A stretch of 64,000 nt of DNA from an uncultured Caproiciproducens sp. GTDB lineage: Bacteria > Bacillota > Clostridia > Oscillospirales > Acutalibacteraceae. Positions within the stretch are counted from its first letter, which is position 1, and every line of letters starts with the position of its first letter. This document shows positions 1 through 9,002 of this stretch, piece by piece. A program made the position numbers and the translations under genes. The DNA lies in assembly GCF_963664915.1 (NCBI RefSeq), contig NZ_OY761810.1:1626661-1690660 (forward strand). Direction: 5' to 3'. Under the pieces are notes generated by a model. That model had not been told where the DNA came from. It saw only the letters and a program-made list of their open reading frames with translations, and did no database searches.

Positions 1-1
1 T

Positions 2-808
2 AAACCTTCTTTTTCAGAGTTTGCTGCCGGGACAAAATTAGTTTGGGAGCTGCACGGAGAAACTTCCGCTTTTACCATCAGCTCAAGTGGTTTGACCTGC
101 AAGGTATCTGCGAACTCTTCTTTGACGGGATCCTATAAAGCGACGCTGGTAGCTTATCTTGTTGACGGCAAAGGAGACAGGCTTACAGATTACAAGTCCG
201 ACTCCTGTATTCTTAGCTGCGGTACGTCGTCGGGTACGCAGGACCAGCCCGATTCCGGAATGACGCTTGATACCTATACGGTTACCATCGGCGCCGGGAG
301 CACCTATTGGGTTTTGGCTGATACGAATTCAAAAACAGCACCGGTTCCCATGTCGTATAATTCTTCCGTAGCAACGGTCGGTGCTGCTGCCGCGTACAAT
401 AAAAATGGAAAGATCGGCTGGATTTATCCTGTCACCGGTGTTGCAAAAGGCGAGGTGACGATCGACATCGGCGGACAGAAGATGATTACGACCATCGCCG
501 CGGGCAGCATTGTGGTGGATACCGCTTCCTACACCATGAATTCCGGCGGCAAATATTACATCGGCGTAAAAATCAGCGGTATTGATCGTAACAATTTAAA
601 CGTTCATTCGCAAAACGCATGCACCACGGTACAGTATGCGGGAAAAAATAAAAGCGGACTGGATTTATATGTGGTGGCAGCCGGCCAGACAGGCGTTGGA
701 GCCGTGGTTTTTGAAATTATCGGCGGTCAGTCGGTACAGACGCAGATCACGGTGCAAAGCGGAGTTCAGCCGCATGGCGTAAGCGGCAGGCTGATTGCGG
801 CGGCATAG
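2..808 (+). CDS. C-terminal part of a probable surface/secreted protein (5' end outside window)
   Basis: The frame is open from the left edge (first full codon at position 2) to the stop at 808, so the gene starts before the window; 268 residues are visible. The sequence is rich in Ser, Thr, Gly, Val and Tyr with alternating hydrophobic residues, as in beta-sandwich (Ig-like) extracellular domains. One such unit seems to lie before and another after a linker around visible residue 80. No catalytic motif or membrane anchor is visible. A TTG at 92 could act as an internal start but has no need to, because the frame continues upstream. A role in the cell envelope is inferred from composition only. 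Confidence 0.55.
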   Translation, partial: KPSFSEFAAGTKLVWELHGETSAFTISSSGLTCKVSANSSLTGSYKATLVAYLVDGKGDRLTDYKSDSCILSCGTSSGTQDQPDSGMTLDTYTVTIGAGSTYWVLADTNSKTAPVPMSYNSSVATVGAAAAYNKNGKIGWIYPVTGVAKGEVTIDIGGQKMITTIAAGSIVVDTASYTMNSGGKYYIGVKISGIDRNNLNVHSQNACTTVQYAGKNKSGLDLYVVAAGQTGVGAVVFEIIGGQSVQTQITVQSGVQPHGVSGRLIAAA

Positions 809-848
809 AACGGCTTGGAAATCACGAGTCGAACCCAAAAAACCAAAG

Positions 849-897
849 GAGCATATTCGGAGAAAACCCGTAAAAGGGGTGATTTCCGTATATGCTC
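849..897 (+). terminator. Rho-independent terminator after the surface-protein gene
   Basis: GAGCATAT (849-856) pairs with ATATGCTC (890-897) and an inner CGG/CCG helix extends the stem. CTTTCTGTTTC follows. It lies 41 bases after the stop codon at 808. Confidence 0.75.
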
Positions 898-1031
898 TTT
901 CTGTTTCAAAATTTTAATCCAGTGTCAATTCAAAAAAATTAGTTTGCAGCGGATAGGAATTGAAAGTTTTGTGGTATAATATAATTTATGTTCAAATTCG
1001 GCAAAAGTAAAGTTATTATTAAGGAGAAAGT

Positions 1032-1937
1032 ATGCTTGCATTCAAACCAATAGAAGCTGAAAATCTTACAGCTTTATCGCAGTATTTTAAGTGCCAAAAT
1101 TTCAGGACCTGCGACTATTCCATCGCTGGAATATTCATGTGGAGAAAATTCTTTTACAGCGAATATGCAATTTATGAAAATATGTTGCTTTTTAAAGTTA
1201 CATATATAAATGGCGCAATCGCCTTTACCTTTCCAATCGGCTGCGGGTCAACCGATGATGCTCTAGGACAGTTGGAGGATTATGCGAGGCAAGAAAAAAT
1301 ACCGTTGTCTTTCTGTACGGTGCCTCAGGATGGACTTGCCATACTGGAAAAACGATATGGTGGCAAGATCACTCATACGGAAAACCGTGACTGGTTCGAT
1401 TATCTTTATTTCCGTGCCGATATGCAGACTTTTGCCGGCAGAAGATTCAGCGGACAGAGAAACCATATCAATAAATTTAAAAAGCTATATCCCGATTACC
1501 GTTATGTCCCAATTAACATGAAGAATATCGGCAGGGTGATTGAATTTTTCGGCAGTTATGCAGAGGAGCATGTCAAAGAAAATCCGATTGCCAAAGAGGA
1601 ATCTTTTCGCGCAAAAGAGATTTTGCCATATTTTGAGCAATTTGGACTCTTGGGCGGATTTATCGAAGTGGAAGGAAAGATCGTTGCCTTTTCCGTGGGG
1701 GAAATTGTGGGGGATACTCTGTTTGTCCACATTGAAAAGGCGCTTAAAGAATATGAAGGCTCCTATCAGATGATGGTCAAGGAATTTGCCGTTCATGAGG
1801 CAAATGAAGAAGTCTGTTACATTAACCGGGAAGAGGACATTGGCGATCTGGGGCTTAGGACCTCCAAACTTTCCTACCATCCCGTACGTCTGCTTGAAAA
1901 ATATTTTGTGACGGTGGAGGCGCCCGCATGGATATAA
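1032..1937 (+). CDS. DUF2156 family protein (phosphatidylglycerol lysyltransferase C-terminal-like)
   Basis: The 301-residue product is a soluble protein of the DUF2156/LPG_synthase_C type, a double GNAT-like fold. In longer relatives such as MprF this domain transfers an amino acid from aminoacyl-tRNA to a lipid. Here the transmembrane flippase part is missing, so the substrate is unknown. Sequence around residues 140-150 (a basic stretch after GRRFSGQRNHINKFKK) and the C-terminal NREEDIGDLGLRTSKLSY are typical of the family. The start at 1032 follows AAGGAGAAAGT. A -10-like TATAAT lies at about 975-980. It is apparently monocistronic. Confidence 0.75.
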   Translation: MLAFKPIEAENLTALSQYFKCQNFRTCDYSIAGIFMWRKFFYSEYAIYENMLLFKVTYINGAIAFTFPIGCGSTDDALGQLEDYARQEKIPLSFCTVPQDGLAILEKRYGGKITHTENRDWFDYLYFRADMQTFAGRRFSGQRNHINKFKKLYPDYRYVPINMKNIGRVIEFFGSYAEEHVKENPIAKEESFRAKEILPYFEQFGLLGGFIEVEGKIVAFSVGEIVGDTLFVHIEKALKEYEGSYQMMVKEFAVHEANEEVCYINREEDIGDLGLRTSKLSYHPVRLLEKYFVTVEAPAWI

Positions 1938-2050
1938 CTGAACAATTATCTGTTAAGCGACATATCCAACCCGGAATCCATCGGCCTTTACGTAAAGCTT
2001 TGATACAATGATTCAATATCAATAAACTAAAACGAACAGGTGGGATATCA

Positions 2051-2572
2051 ATGGATGCAGCGCAGAGGCGCCAGGAAATTCTCGGAATTTTAAAACAAAG
2101 CTCGCAGCCTGTCAGCGCGAGCACCATTGCAAATCAATTCAAGGTAAGCCGCCAGATTATTGTAGGGGACATTGCGCTCCTGCGGGCGTCGAATATTGCC
2201 ATATCGGCCACACCCCGTGGCTATATTCTGATTGACGGTACCAAAGACATAAACCAAATCACCCGAACAATCGCATGCAGACACAGCCGGGATAATCTTG
2301 CGGAAGAACTGTATGCAATTGTAGACAACGGCTGCGGGTTGATTGACGTAATTGTGGAACATGCGGTTTACGGCCAAATTTCTGGCCAGCTGCATATTTT
2401 TTCACGCTATGATGCCGATTGTTTTTTAGAGAAACTCGCCAAAGATCATGCATCCCCATTGTGTGATTTAACCGGCGGGGTACATTTGCACACAATCTCC
2501 TGCCAGTCGGAAGATGCTTATCAGCGGGTTCTTGCCGTGCTGAAAGAAAAAGGAATTTTATTTTCAAAGTAA
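2051..2572 (+). CDS. niaR: NiaR, niacin-responsive transcriptional repressor
   Basis: The 173-residue product has an N-terminal HTH_11 winged helix (about residues 5-55, with QFKVSRQIIVGDIALLRA as recognition region) and a C-terminal 3H domain (about 70-170) containing the conserved His residues HSRDNL, EHAVYG and LHTI. NiaR proteins repress niacin uptake and NAD synthesis genes when nicotinate is present. The start is preceded by AGGTGGGAT. The gene lies 99 bp before niaX, whose promoter carries a palindrome matching known NiaR boxes, so the target is next door. Confidence 0.9.
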   Translation: MDAAQRRQEILGILKQSSQPVSASTIANQFKVSRQIIVGDIALLRASNIAISATPRGYILIDGTKDINQITRTIACRHSRDNLAEELYAIVDNGCGLIDVIVEHAVYGQISGQLHIFSRYDADCFLEKLAKDHASPLCDLTGGVHLHTISCQSEDAYQRVLAVLKEKGILFSK

Positions 2573-2579
2573 TATTTCC

Positions 2580-2635
2580 TTGACAAATGGAACGATATTC
2601 TCTACAATACTAATTACAGGTGTCAAGACATATGT
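2580..2635 (+). promoter_or_regulatory. niaX promoter with NiaR operator
   Basis: TTGACA (2580-2585), a 17-bp spacer and TACAAT (2603-2608) form a near-consensus sigma-A promoter. Directly downstream, over the expected transcription start, is the imperfect palindrome ACAGGTGTCAAGACATATGT (2616-2635; half sites TGTC and GACA). This resembles the NiaR box of Firmicutes and would block initiation. Confidence 0.8.
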
Positions 2636-2671
2636 CAAGATAAAACTAGACGATTGTGGAAGAGGGATATT

Positions 2672-3262
2672 ATGAGAGATCGTGAAACAAAACTAATCAG
2701 TATGGTCATTGCGGCGCTGTTGTGTGCAATTGGAATTGTAATACCGATGTTTGCTCCTAAAATTATTTTAGAGCCGGCTTCTTTTACCCTTGCCAGCCAT
2801 GTGCCGATTTTTATCGCTATGTTTATTTCGCCGCCTGTAGCGGTGGCGGTATCCATTGGTACGGCATTTGGTTTTTTCTTTGCGGGGTTCCCCATAGTGG
2901 TTGTACTGCGTGCTTTCAGTCATTTGTTTTTTGCGATCACAGGCGCGTTTATCTTGAAAAAGAGGACGGACATGCTAGCCACTTTTGGAAAATCCGCACT
3001 GTTTGGTTTACTGCTCGCGGTCATTCATGCAGTCAGTGAAGTTACTGTTGTCACACTGTTCTATTTTGGCAACAACATGCCGAAAAATTATTACGCAAAC
3101 GGCTATTTTATGTCCGTAATCCTGCTCGTCGGAGTCGGTACAATCATACACAGCATGATTGATTTCAGCATTGCTTTATTTGTATGGAAGCCAGTGAGCC
3201 ATGTAATTCAAATTCCCGTCAGCGCAAAGGTCGTGTTGAAAAAGAAAGTTGTTGTAGAATAA
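2672..3262 (+). CDS. niaX: NiaX-type niacin ECF transporter S component
   Basis: The 196-residue, very hydrophobic product has about six membrane segments and the layout of ECF transporter substrate-binding S components. It is expected to capture niacin and to work with a shared EcfA/A'/T energizing module that is not in this window. The ATG at 2672 is chosen over an upstream TTG because it follows AGAGGGA at the right spacing. Assignment to niacin rests on the adjacent niaR and the NiaR-like operator in its promoter. The C-terminal tail is basic (KKKVVVE). Confidence 0.85.
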   Translation: MRDRETKLISMVIAALLCAIGIVIPMFAPKIILEPASFTLASHVPIFIAMFISPPVAVAVSIGTAFGFFFAGFPIVVVLRAFSHLFFAITGAFILKKRTDMLATFGKSALFGLLLAVIHAVSEVTVVTLFYFGNNMPKNYYANGYFMSVILLVGVGTIIHSMIDFSIALFVWKPVSHVIQIPVSAKVVLKKKVVVE

Positions 3263-3276
3263 AAAAACGGTTTTCG

Positions 3277-3310
3277 GTCCTTCTGCTTCATTATTCAGAA
3301 GCGGGAGGAC
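3277..3310. terminator. Terminator between convergent niaX and gerKB
   Basis: GTCCTTCTGCTTC (3277-3289) pairs with GAAGCGGGAGGAC (3298-3310) with two mismatches, followed by TTTTTG on the plus strand. The right arm lies inside the last codons of gerKB, so niaX termination uses coding sequence of the opposite gene. Confidence 0.7.
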
Positions 3311-4430
3311 TTTTTGTTTCGACCTGTTTTTTTTGAGGAGAAGATGAGCCGATGCTTTTGATTTTGGTCTGTATTTCCGCCCCAATCCAAATAATTATGG
3401 GTAAGATAATTAGAAAAGGAATGGCGTAAATCCGATAAATTTTGGTAAATTCAATCATTTCCACCGTGTTTGCATAAAGCATGCCCGATATTGTAACCAT
3501 CAGAAGACCGCAAGGAACCACATACGGCTTCTGGTCCGGAACGTTCAGAAGCTTGGCAAGTCCCAGTGAGGCCGAATATACGCAAACGGAAACTTTAATG
3601 AATCCTGCCAGCATCAGATTCAAGCCGATCAGTACCTCGATTCGGGTGAAGAATTCACCGATGGATATGATGCCGACGGTTTCGTATGAAGAAAAATAAT
3701 ACATGGTTGCCGACGGCATGCCGAGAACAAGTATATTTCTGATATTTACAATCAGCAAGACTCCTAAAATTAAAATCAGTGCTTTAAAAAAAATTCCGGT
3801 TGTATTTGCTTTCAAATCGAATGAAGAGAAAAAGGAAAGGCAGATCAAACCTTCTCCCAGCGGCAGCATGCATGTAGTGAAAGCACCGTTTAGCAGCGTT
3901 TTGAAATCTGTGCCCATAATCGGTTTAAGATTATCAAAATTCATATCTTTTATTGCAATTACAAAAGTAAGCGCAACGGACACTGCCAATATAGGCCAGG
4001 TGTATTTTGACATTCTTCCAATATTTTCCGGGCCGCTTTTTGCTGTCCAGATGGATAAAAGAACGACGAAAAATAAAATCGCAGGTTCGGGTGTTTCCGG
4101 CATATTCAGAATATGGATAAATGAAGAAAATATTTTCATAACCATACTTCCAAGATGAATTATAAAACACACATATATCAATATTAAGATCCGACCAAAA
4201 ATGTTCCCGAAAATTTGCAGCAGAATTTCGAATAAATTTTTACCGGGGTAGAGGGAAATCAGGCGGATATACAAAAAAAACAGTGGAACGACCATTACCG
4301 CAGCAAGCAGACTCGAAATCCAGGAATCCTGTCCTGAATCCGGGCTGATGGCAATGGCGACCAGACTTCCCGTCCAGTACATAAGCAGAATACATTGAAT
4401 TTGCTTACCTGTTATTTTGTGATTTGTCAT
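3291..4430 (-). CDS. gerKB: Spore germination protein GerKB (GerAB/APC superfamily permease)
   Basis: The 379-residue integral membrane protein has about ten transmembrane segments and belongs to the GerAB/GerKB family. This B subunit of the germinant receptor binds the nutrient signal in the inner spore membrane. Together with GerKA and GerKC it forms the receptor that opens ion release at germination. It is the last gene of the operon, 17 bases after a small membrane gene. The C-terminal tail is charged and cytosolic (KKKQVETKSPPASE). Confidence 0.9.
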   Translation of the reverse strand: MTNHKITGKQIQCILLMYWTGSLVAIAISPDSGQDSWISSLLAAVMVVPLFFLYIRLISLYPGKNLFEILLQIFGNIFGRILILIYVCFIIHLGSMVMKIFSSFIHILNMPETPEPAILFFVVLLSIWTAKSGPENIGRMSKYTWPILAVSVALTFVIAIKDMNFDNLKPIMGTDFKTLLNGAFTTCMLPLGEGLICLSFFSSFDLKANTTGIFFKALILILGVLLIVNIRNILVLGMPSATMYYFSSYETVGIISIGEFFTRIEVLIGLNLMLAGFIKVSVCVYSASLGLAKLLNVPDQKPYVVPCGLLMVTISGMLYANTVEMIEFTKIYRIYAIPFLIILPIIIWIGAEIQTKIKSIGSSSPQKKQVETKSPPASE

Positions 4431-4447
4431 TTTTCGACCTCATCATT

Positions 4448-4672
4448 CTATTTTGATAAAGATGAAACGATACGTGTGATAATTTGATTTAAGTTTGGAT
4501 TAATAAGGTTGAAACTCACCAAAAAATTGCCAGTCAGTGTGATTAGATAAACCGGAATGGAAAAGTACAGCGCTTTTTTATCCTTGCTTTTGATGAGCGG
4601 AATGAGGTCAGCAAAGAGCAGGATTGTGTAGAGTGCGATAAAAACAAGCATGGAATCCAACTCAATCACCAA
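4448..4672 (-). CDS. Small membrane protein in the germinant receptor operon
   Basis: The 74-residue product has two predicted membrane segments (about residues 7-24 and 38-58) separated by a KSKDKK basic loop. Its start overlaps the end of gerKC by 11 bases and it precedes gerKB, so it is translationally coupled within the receptor operon. I do not recognise a named family. Small two-helix accessory proteins (D-subunit-like) occur in some ger operons and modulate receptor output. That role is inferred from position only. Confidence 0.75.
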   Translation of the reverse strand: MVIELDSMLVFIALYTILLFADLIPLIKSKDKKALYFSIPVYLITLTGNFLVSFNLINPNLNQIITRIVSSLSK

Positions 4673-5804
4673 CTTTTACTTTTGATTTTTCAACCGCCGT
4701 GTTATCAATGGTAACATTTGCTGTCACAGAAGAATCCAATGTGCGGAAAGTTTGATCCCATTTTGGCTTGGCCTGCTTCCACCATTCGGGTTTGTTTTGA
4801 TAGGCAATCGCTCCAAAACCAAAAATATCGCTGTCATACTGTGTCTGCACAGTTTTTATCAATTCCGAGACATTTTTTTCAAGCGTCTTCTTGGCGCACT
4901 CTTCAATTTTTTTCAATCCATCGGATGTCGTATAATCCTTTGCGGTTTCATCTTCTGCAAGGGCTGCCGTCATATTGATATTAATTTCAACTTTCAGGAC
5001 GTTGTTCGTAATGACAGGTGTTATTTTTGTACGATTCGCCTGAATTTCAAGGACTACCTTTCCTTTGCCCGGGTCGGGTTCGGTTAAAAGCAAGCCGCCG
5101 TTAACCTGATTTTTAATAAGCAGGAGGGATTTTGATTGATCTTTGTCTAAAAATCCAATCAGTTTGTCCCTTTTGAAGACTGCGGTCCCTGAAAGTTCCG
5201 GTGTGACTTTATCTGTAGATGTTGAAAGCTTAATAGTGGGTAAAATGAGGGAAGCACCTTCTCCGGTGAGTAAATTGTTGGCCTGGAATAATTTCACATT
5301 AGGAGCTTCGGACAGATAAGTTGAATTTTGGATTAACATTTTCCAGACTCCAATTCCGATAAGCTGACCGGCCACCGATTCTTGCTGAAGAATTTCACCG
5401 GCAGTTTTTGCTTGGGAAACCATGGGATTTAAAGTTAGCCTGGGTTCGGCATCTCGGGTGGCAAAATCGAAAAGAGGTGCCATCCCATCCGCTGCAATTT
5501 CTTTGCTTACAATTAAAACCTTACATTCGCTGAAGAATAATTTCTTTTCGCTCTTGCTTGTAGCTTCTCTTACCCCGTCAAAAATAGTATCTCCCTCGGT
5601 TTCCAGCAGTTTGGCTTTTGATGTTTCTCCCGATACATCCAAAAATTCAAAGGTTAAATGATATTTATGGCCCTCTCTGCCTTTGTCGACTGCAATACCC
5701 GATACCATCGAAAGGCTTTCTATTTCACGGTAATTCCAGCATCCGCATAAAACAAGCATTGCCAGTGCTAACAGAAGGACGCAAAAACGTTTTACTGCTT
5801 TCAT
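4662..5804 (-). CDS. gerKC: Spore germination lipoprotein GerKC (Ger(x)C family)
   Basis: The 380-residue product begins with a lipoprotein signal peptide (MKAVKRFCVLLLALAML followed by the lipobox LCGC, lipidated Cys about residue 22). The mature part is typical of Ger(x)C proteins, with WNYREIESLSMVSGIAVDKG right after the anchor. It is the C subunit of the germinant receptor, anchored on the outer face of the inner spore membrane. Its ATG overlaps the gerKA stop as ATGA (5801-5804), showing tight coupling. Confidence 0.92.
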   Translation of the reverse strand: MKAVKRFCVLLLALAMLVLCGCWNYREIESLSMVSGIAVDKGREGHKYHLTFEFLDVSGETSKAKLLETEGDTIFDGVREATSKSEKKLFFSECKVLIVSKEIAADGMAPLFDFATRDAEPRLTLNPMVSQAKTAGEILQQESVAGQLIGIGVWKMLIQNSTYLSEAPNVKLFQANNLLTGEGASLILPTIKLSTSTDKVTPELSGTAVFKRDKLIGFLDKDQSKSLLLIKNQVNGGLLLTEPDPGKGKVVLEIQANRTKITPVITNNVLKVEININMTAALAEDETAKDYTTSDGLKKIEECAKKTLEKNVSELIKTVQTQYDSDIFGFGAIAYQNKPEWWKQAKPKWDQTFRTLDSSVTANVTIDNTAVEKSKVKVGD

Positions 5805-7303
5805 TTTCTGCTCCTTGAAGATTCTCTGGTTTCATTGGGGGAAAGATATTTTGGCCTTTTTTTCATAAGATACCATGGTGCCCTTATTGCGATATCTTTC
5901 TTGTCCTGGAAAGTATCTGAGAAAGCGCTGTTCATAATTGGGACTCCAAAAGAATTAAGATTAAAAAGGTGAATTAACAGACCCAGTACGCCAAACATAT
6001 AGCCATACAACCCGAGGATCGAAGCCATTCCAAGCAAGGCAAAACGTAAAATAATTGTGGCACCTTTTACACGCGGTACCATCAGCCCGGATATTCCGGT
6101 TAAAGCTGTGACGATAATCATGGGGGCGCTGACAAGTTTCGCCTCAACGGCGGCCTGCCCGATTACCAGTGCCCCCACAATACTGAGCGCCTGACCCATC
6201 ATTCCGGGCATTCTGGCTCCGGATTCTCTGAGCATTTCAAATACCAACAACATTAATGCGGATTCCAGTACGGTAGGAAACGGAACATCCTGGCGCGCTT
6301 TTGTAATGCTCATCGTCATAGCCAGGGGGAGCATCTCATGGTGGAAGGTAGTCAGAGCAACGTAAATTGCCGGAATGCTGGTAGCGACAAAGAAAGCGAT
6401 TAATCGTAAAATGCGGCCAATAGAGGAAAAATAATAGTTTATATAATAATCCTCATCACTTTGGAAATTTTCGATAAAAAGGAAGGGCATTGTTAAAACA
6501 ACAGGGGTGCCGTCCAAAAACAAGGCGACTCTGCCTTCCAGTAATTTTGCCGCGACAACATCCGGCTTTTCCGTGCTTCCGATAGTCTTAAAAGGGGAGT
6601 ATGGAGCGTCGTTGATAAACTCATTAATATAATTTGAATCTAAAGTACCGTCAATTGAAAAGGATTGAAGCCTTTTTTTTAATTCTGCGAGAACTTTTTT
6701 GTTGACAAGCTCATCCAAATAACAGATGCATGCTTTTGTATTTGATCTTGTTCCAACACTCTGAAACTCCATTTTTAGGTCGGGTGTCCTGATTTTTCTG
6801 CGGAGCAGAGAAAGATTCATCATCAAAGCTTCGTTGAAACCTTCACGCGGGCCTCTGAGAACCTTTTCATTTTCAGGTTCTGAAATAGACCGGCTGCCCC
6901 AGCCTTTTGTATTCAGAATCAGAAAATCAAAAAAGCCATCCATCATTAAAATGCAGTCGCCGTAGACAATTGCCTGAATGATTTTATCCACATCCGCGGT
7001 CTTCTCCACACTGTCGGACAGCATAACCTGTTTTGCAATTACATCCAAAGAAGTAATTGCCTTGCGTTCCGGTCTGTACTCAACAAGTGGTTTAATCACA
7101 TCTTCATTGATCAGCTTGTTGTTGACCATGCCGTCAATATACACCAAGCAAAAACCGACTGATGGGATCGATGGGTTTTCGACCGGCCTGAAAATTAATG
7201 TTTCATCGTTTTTAAAAATGGATTTTAATTGACTCCTATTGTCATTTATGCTATTGGTAAAAACCGCTTTTTTCTTTTTTTCGTCTGTATGCTCATATTC
7301 CAT
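5801..7303 (-). CDS. gerKA: Spore germination protein GerKA (GerA/SpoVAF family)
   Basis: The product is 500 residues. The first about 290 form the cytosolic GerA N-terminal domain; the family signature SIPAIYVALTTFHHEMLP starts the membrane region of about five helices (about 310-440), and a basic tail follows. It is the A subunit of the nutrient germinant receptor. ATG at 7303 is preferred over the TTG at 7318 because GGAAGGTG lies just upstream. It is the first gene of a four-gene operon ending at gerKB. No promoter could be fixed, though transcription by forespore sigma-G is expected for such operons. Confidence 0.92.
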   Translation of the reverse strand: MEYEHTDEKKKKAVFTNSINDNRSQLKSIFKNDETLIFRPVENPSIPSVGFCLVYIDGMVNNKLINEDVIKPLVEYRPERKAITSLDVIAKQVMLSDSVEKTADVDKIIQAIVYGDCILMMDGFFDFLILNTKGWGSRSISEPENEKVLRGPREGFNEALMMNLSLLRRKIRTPDLKMEFQSVGTRSNTKACICYLDELVNKKVLAELKKRLQSFSIDGTLDSNYINEFINDAPYSPFKTIGSTEKPDVVAAKLLEGRVALFLDGTPVVLTMPFLFIENFQSDEDYYINYYFSSIGRILRLIAFFVATSIPAIYVALTTFHHEMLPLAMTMSITKARQDVPFPTVLESALMLLVFEMLRESGARMPGMMGQALSIVGALVIGQAAVEAKLVSAPMIIVTALTGISGLMVPRVKGATIILRFALLGMASILGLYGYMFGVLGLLIHLFNLNSFGVPIMNSAFSDTFQDKKDIAIRAPWYLMKKRPKYLSPNETRESSRSRK

Positions 7304-7389
7304 TTTTTCACCTTCCAAACATAGAAAACTTAACTCTTGTTAATATTTGCCATGATGATGAAATTATGCACTTGGGGTTTTATAAAATA

Positions 7390-7433
7390 AAAGCCCGCGC
7401 ACATAGCATAAAAATGCTATGTGCGCGGGCTTT
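7390..7433. terminator. Strong bidirectional terminator between spoIIID and the ger operon
   Basis: A perfect 20-bp stem (7390-7409 with 7414-7433) with an AAAA loop, containing AGCCCGCGCACATAGCAT. On the minus strand it is followed by TATTTTATA, so it ends spoIIID. Confidence 0.92.
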
Positions 7434-7435
7434 GT

Positions 7436-7684
7436 TTATGTTTTTTTGTATTTTAACCTTGTGGCCATTCCGCCGCGAATGTGGCGCTGCGCTTTGTTGA
7501 TCTCAAGAATTTGCTTAACCTGCCTGTATAACTGAGGATCGACATATTTCAAACGCTGCGCCACATCCTTATGTACGGTACTTTTGCTGACACCAAATTT
7601 TTTCGCTGCGCCGCGCACGGTGGTTCTGTTCTTAATGATATATTCGCCGAGCTCTACGGCGCGTTCCTCAACAATGCCTTTCAC
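7436..7684 (-). CDS. spoIIID: Sporulation transcription factor SpoIIID
   Basis: The 82-residue product matches SpoIIID along its length: an N-terminal helix-turn-helix with the strongly conserved FGVSKSTVHKD (about residues 31-41), then a basic C-terminal region ending HIRGGMATRLKYKK. SpoIIID is the mother-cell regulator that activates or represses sigma-E genes. The GTG at 7684 is chosen because GGAGGGTGGAG lies just before it and the resulting N-terminus fits the family. It stands alone, upstream of the ger operon and ended by a perfect terminator. Confidence 0.95.
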   Translation of the reverse strand: MKGIVEERAVELGEYIIKNRTTVRGAAKKFGVSKSTVHKDVAQRLKYVDPQLYRQVKQILEINKAQRHIRGGMATRLKYKKT

Positions 7685-7908
7685 TGCTCCACCCTCCAAA
7701 CGATTCCGATTGGTAAATTATTATGCGGGGAGGGAGGAATTTAGTACAGTGACTATCAAGGGATATTCTGTTATTGTAGTATGACGGTGACAGTTCAAGC
7801 GCGCTAAAGCGTATTTGCGGCAAAAACTGTCTGAATATACAGGAACAAGGTTTTACACTCTGATAAAAAGAACATATCCATCAGCAGAATGCAGATAGAT
7901 CATGAAAC

Positions 7909-8607
7909 TCATTTGAAATAATTGGGGAATTGTGCTTGGGCTCTGCCGGATATACTCGATATCGTCTCGAGATGTTCCGCCATCTTCTTTTGAGCAAGCA
8001 ACATGTTTTCATCCTTTATTGCTTCAACTACCGCACGATGCTGATCAATAAGCTGCGGAATTCTATGATCGAACGCGACATCAAAGTTTCTCCATCTTGA
8101 AATGTGAAGCATATTATTAGACAGCAAATCAACAAGAGCATATCTGCCGACGCTGTCGATCATTGTTTTGTGAAAAGCCGAATCTATCCTTGGAAATCTT
8201 CCGTAGTAATCCCGCTCGTCGCGGCATTTTTCCTGCTCAGCCAGATTAGCCTCCAGCGCCTCTACAAGAGACGTCCTATCCTTCTTTTCAAGAGAAGTAA
8301 ACATCTCATAAATTACTTCCTTCTCCACCGCGGTACGCAATACAAGAAGATCGGCGAGATAATTCAGGTCAATAAGACTGATATAGGTTCCCCTTTGGGG
8401 ATATATTTCAATAAATCTCAGTTGCTGAAGCCGCGTAAAAGCTGTTCGGATGACGGAACGCGAAACATTGTATTTCTGGGACATCTGGTTCTCGCTAATG
8501 CACTGACCGGGCTCAAACTGAAGTTTAATGATGCTTCTAAGTATATTTTTATATACCTCATCAGCAGTATACGGTTGCGTACTGCCTGGTTTTATGTTCT
8601 CTGTCAT
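7909..8607 (-). CDS. GntR-family regulator with FCD domain, divergent from the had operon
   Basis: The 232-residue product has a GntR winged helix (about residues 12-80; QKYNVSRSVIRTAFTRLQQLRFIEIYPQRGTY region) and an all-helical FCD ligand domain (about 90-215) with the Asp/His metal or acid ligand pattern of FadR-type regulators. Such proteins sense organic acids. It reads away from hadI, and the 392-bp shared intergenic region holds two palindromes of the TTGTNNACAA type. It is therefore the likely local regulator of the hydroxyacyl-CoA pathway, with a 2-hydroxy acid or its CoA-derived product as candidate effector. Confidence 0.85.
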   Translation of the reverse strand: MTENIKPGSTQPYTADEVYKNILRSIIKLQFEPGQCISENQMSQKYNVSRSVIRTAFTRLQQLRFIEIYPQRGTYISLIDLNYLADLLVLRTAVEKEVIYEMFTSLEKKDRTSLVEALEANLAEQEKCRDERDYYGRFPRIDSAFHKTMIDSVGRYALVDLLSNNMLHISRWRNFDVAFDHRIPQLIDQHRAVVEAIKDENMLLAQKKMAEHLETISSISGRAQAQFPNYFK

Positions 8608-8871
8608 GAAAGAGACCTTCTTCCCTATAAGCGATTCAAAATTTTATTTCTTAATAGATAGTTTACTATAAAGAAAGATAAAATGGAATAGGTAAAATTT
8701 ATTGGATGGAATGATACGGCACTGCGACGAACATTTACAATATCACCCGTTCTATGGTAAACACTCAAAATTGTTTTATTTTCGTTAAAATCACTTTTTA
8801 CTAATAAGAATCACTCTTAAAATTGTGAAATATTAATAGTTATTTAAAAAATAATATAGATACAATGTCTA

Positions 8872-8937
8872 TTTACTTTCTAAATTAAATTTGGTATATT
8901 ATCTTGTAGACAAGTATACCGATCGACATGTATACAT
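8872..8937 (+). promoter_or_regulatory. had operon promoter and two candidate GntR operators
   Basis: TTTACT (8872-8877), 17 bp, then an extended -10 TGGTATATT (8892-8900) point toward hadI. The palindrome CTTGTAGACAAG (8903-8914) covers the expected start site and a second, ATGTATACAT (8928-8937), lies 24 bp further on, about two helical turns. FCD-type GntR proteins bind such sites. The rest of 8608-8871 is A+T-rich with nothing else I can support. Confidence 0.6.
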
Positions 8938-9002
8938 AATGGTTACCGCTCAACTATGTCAAAAAAATAACAATTAACTGGTATATTGGTAAGGAGTTCA
9001 TG

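Noticed and set aside
1928..2012. Short frame MDITEQLSVKRHIQP.. overlapping the end of the DUF2156 gene
   Set aside because: Only 27 codons without a clear ribosome binding site; could be a gene remnant but cannot be supported.
8104..8661. 185-codon plus-strand frame opposite the GntR gene
   Set aside because: It is the antisense shadow of a clearly recognised regulator, with no family features.
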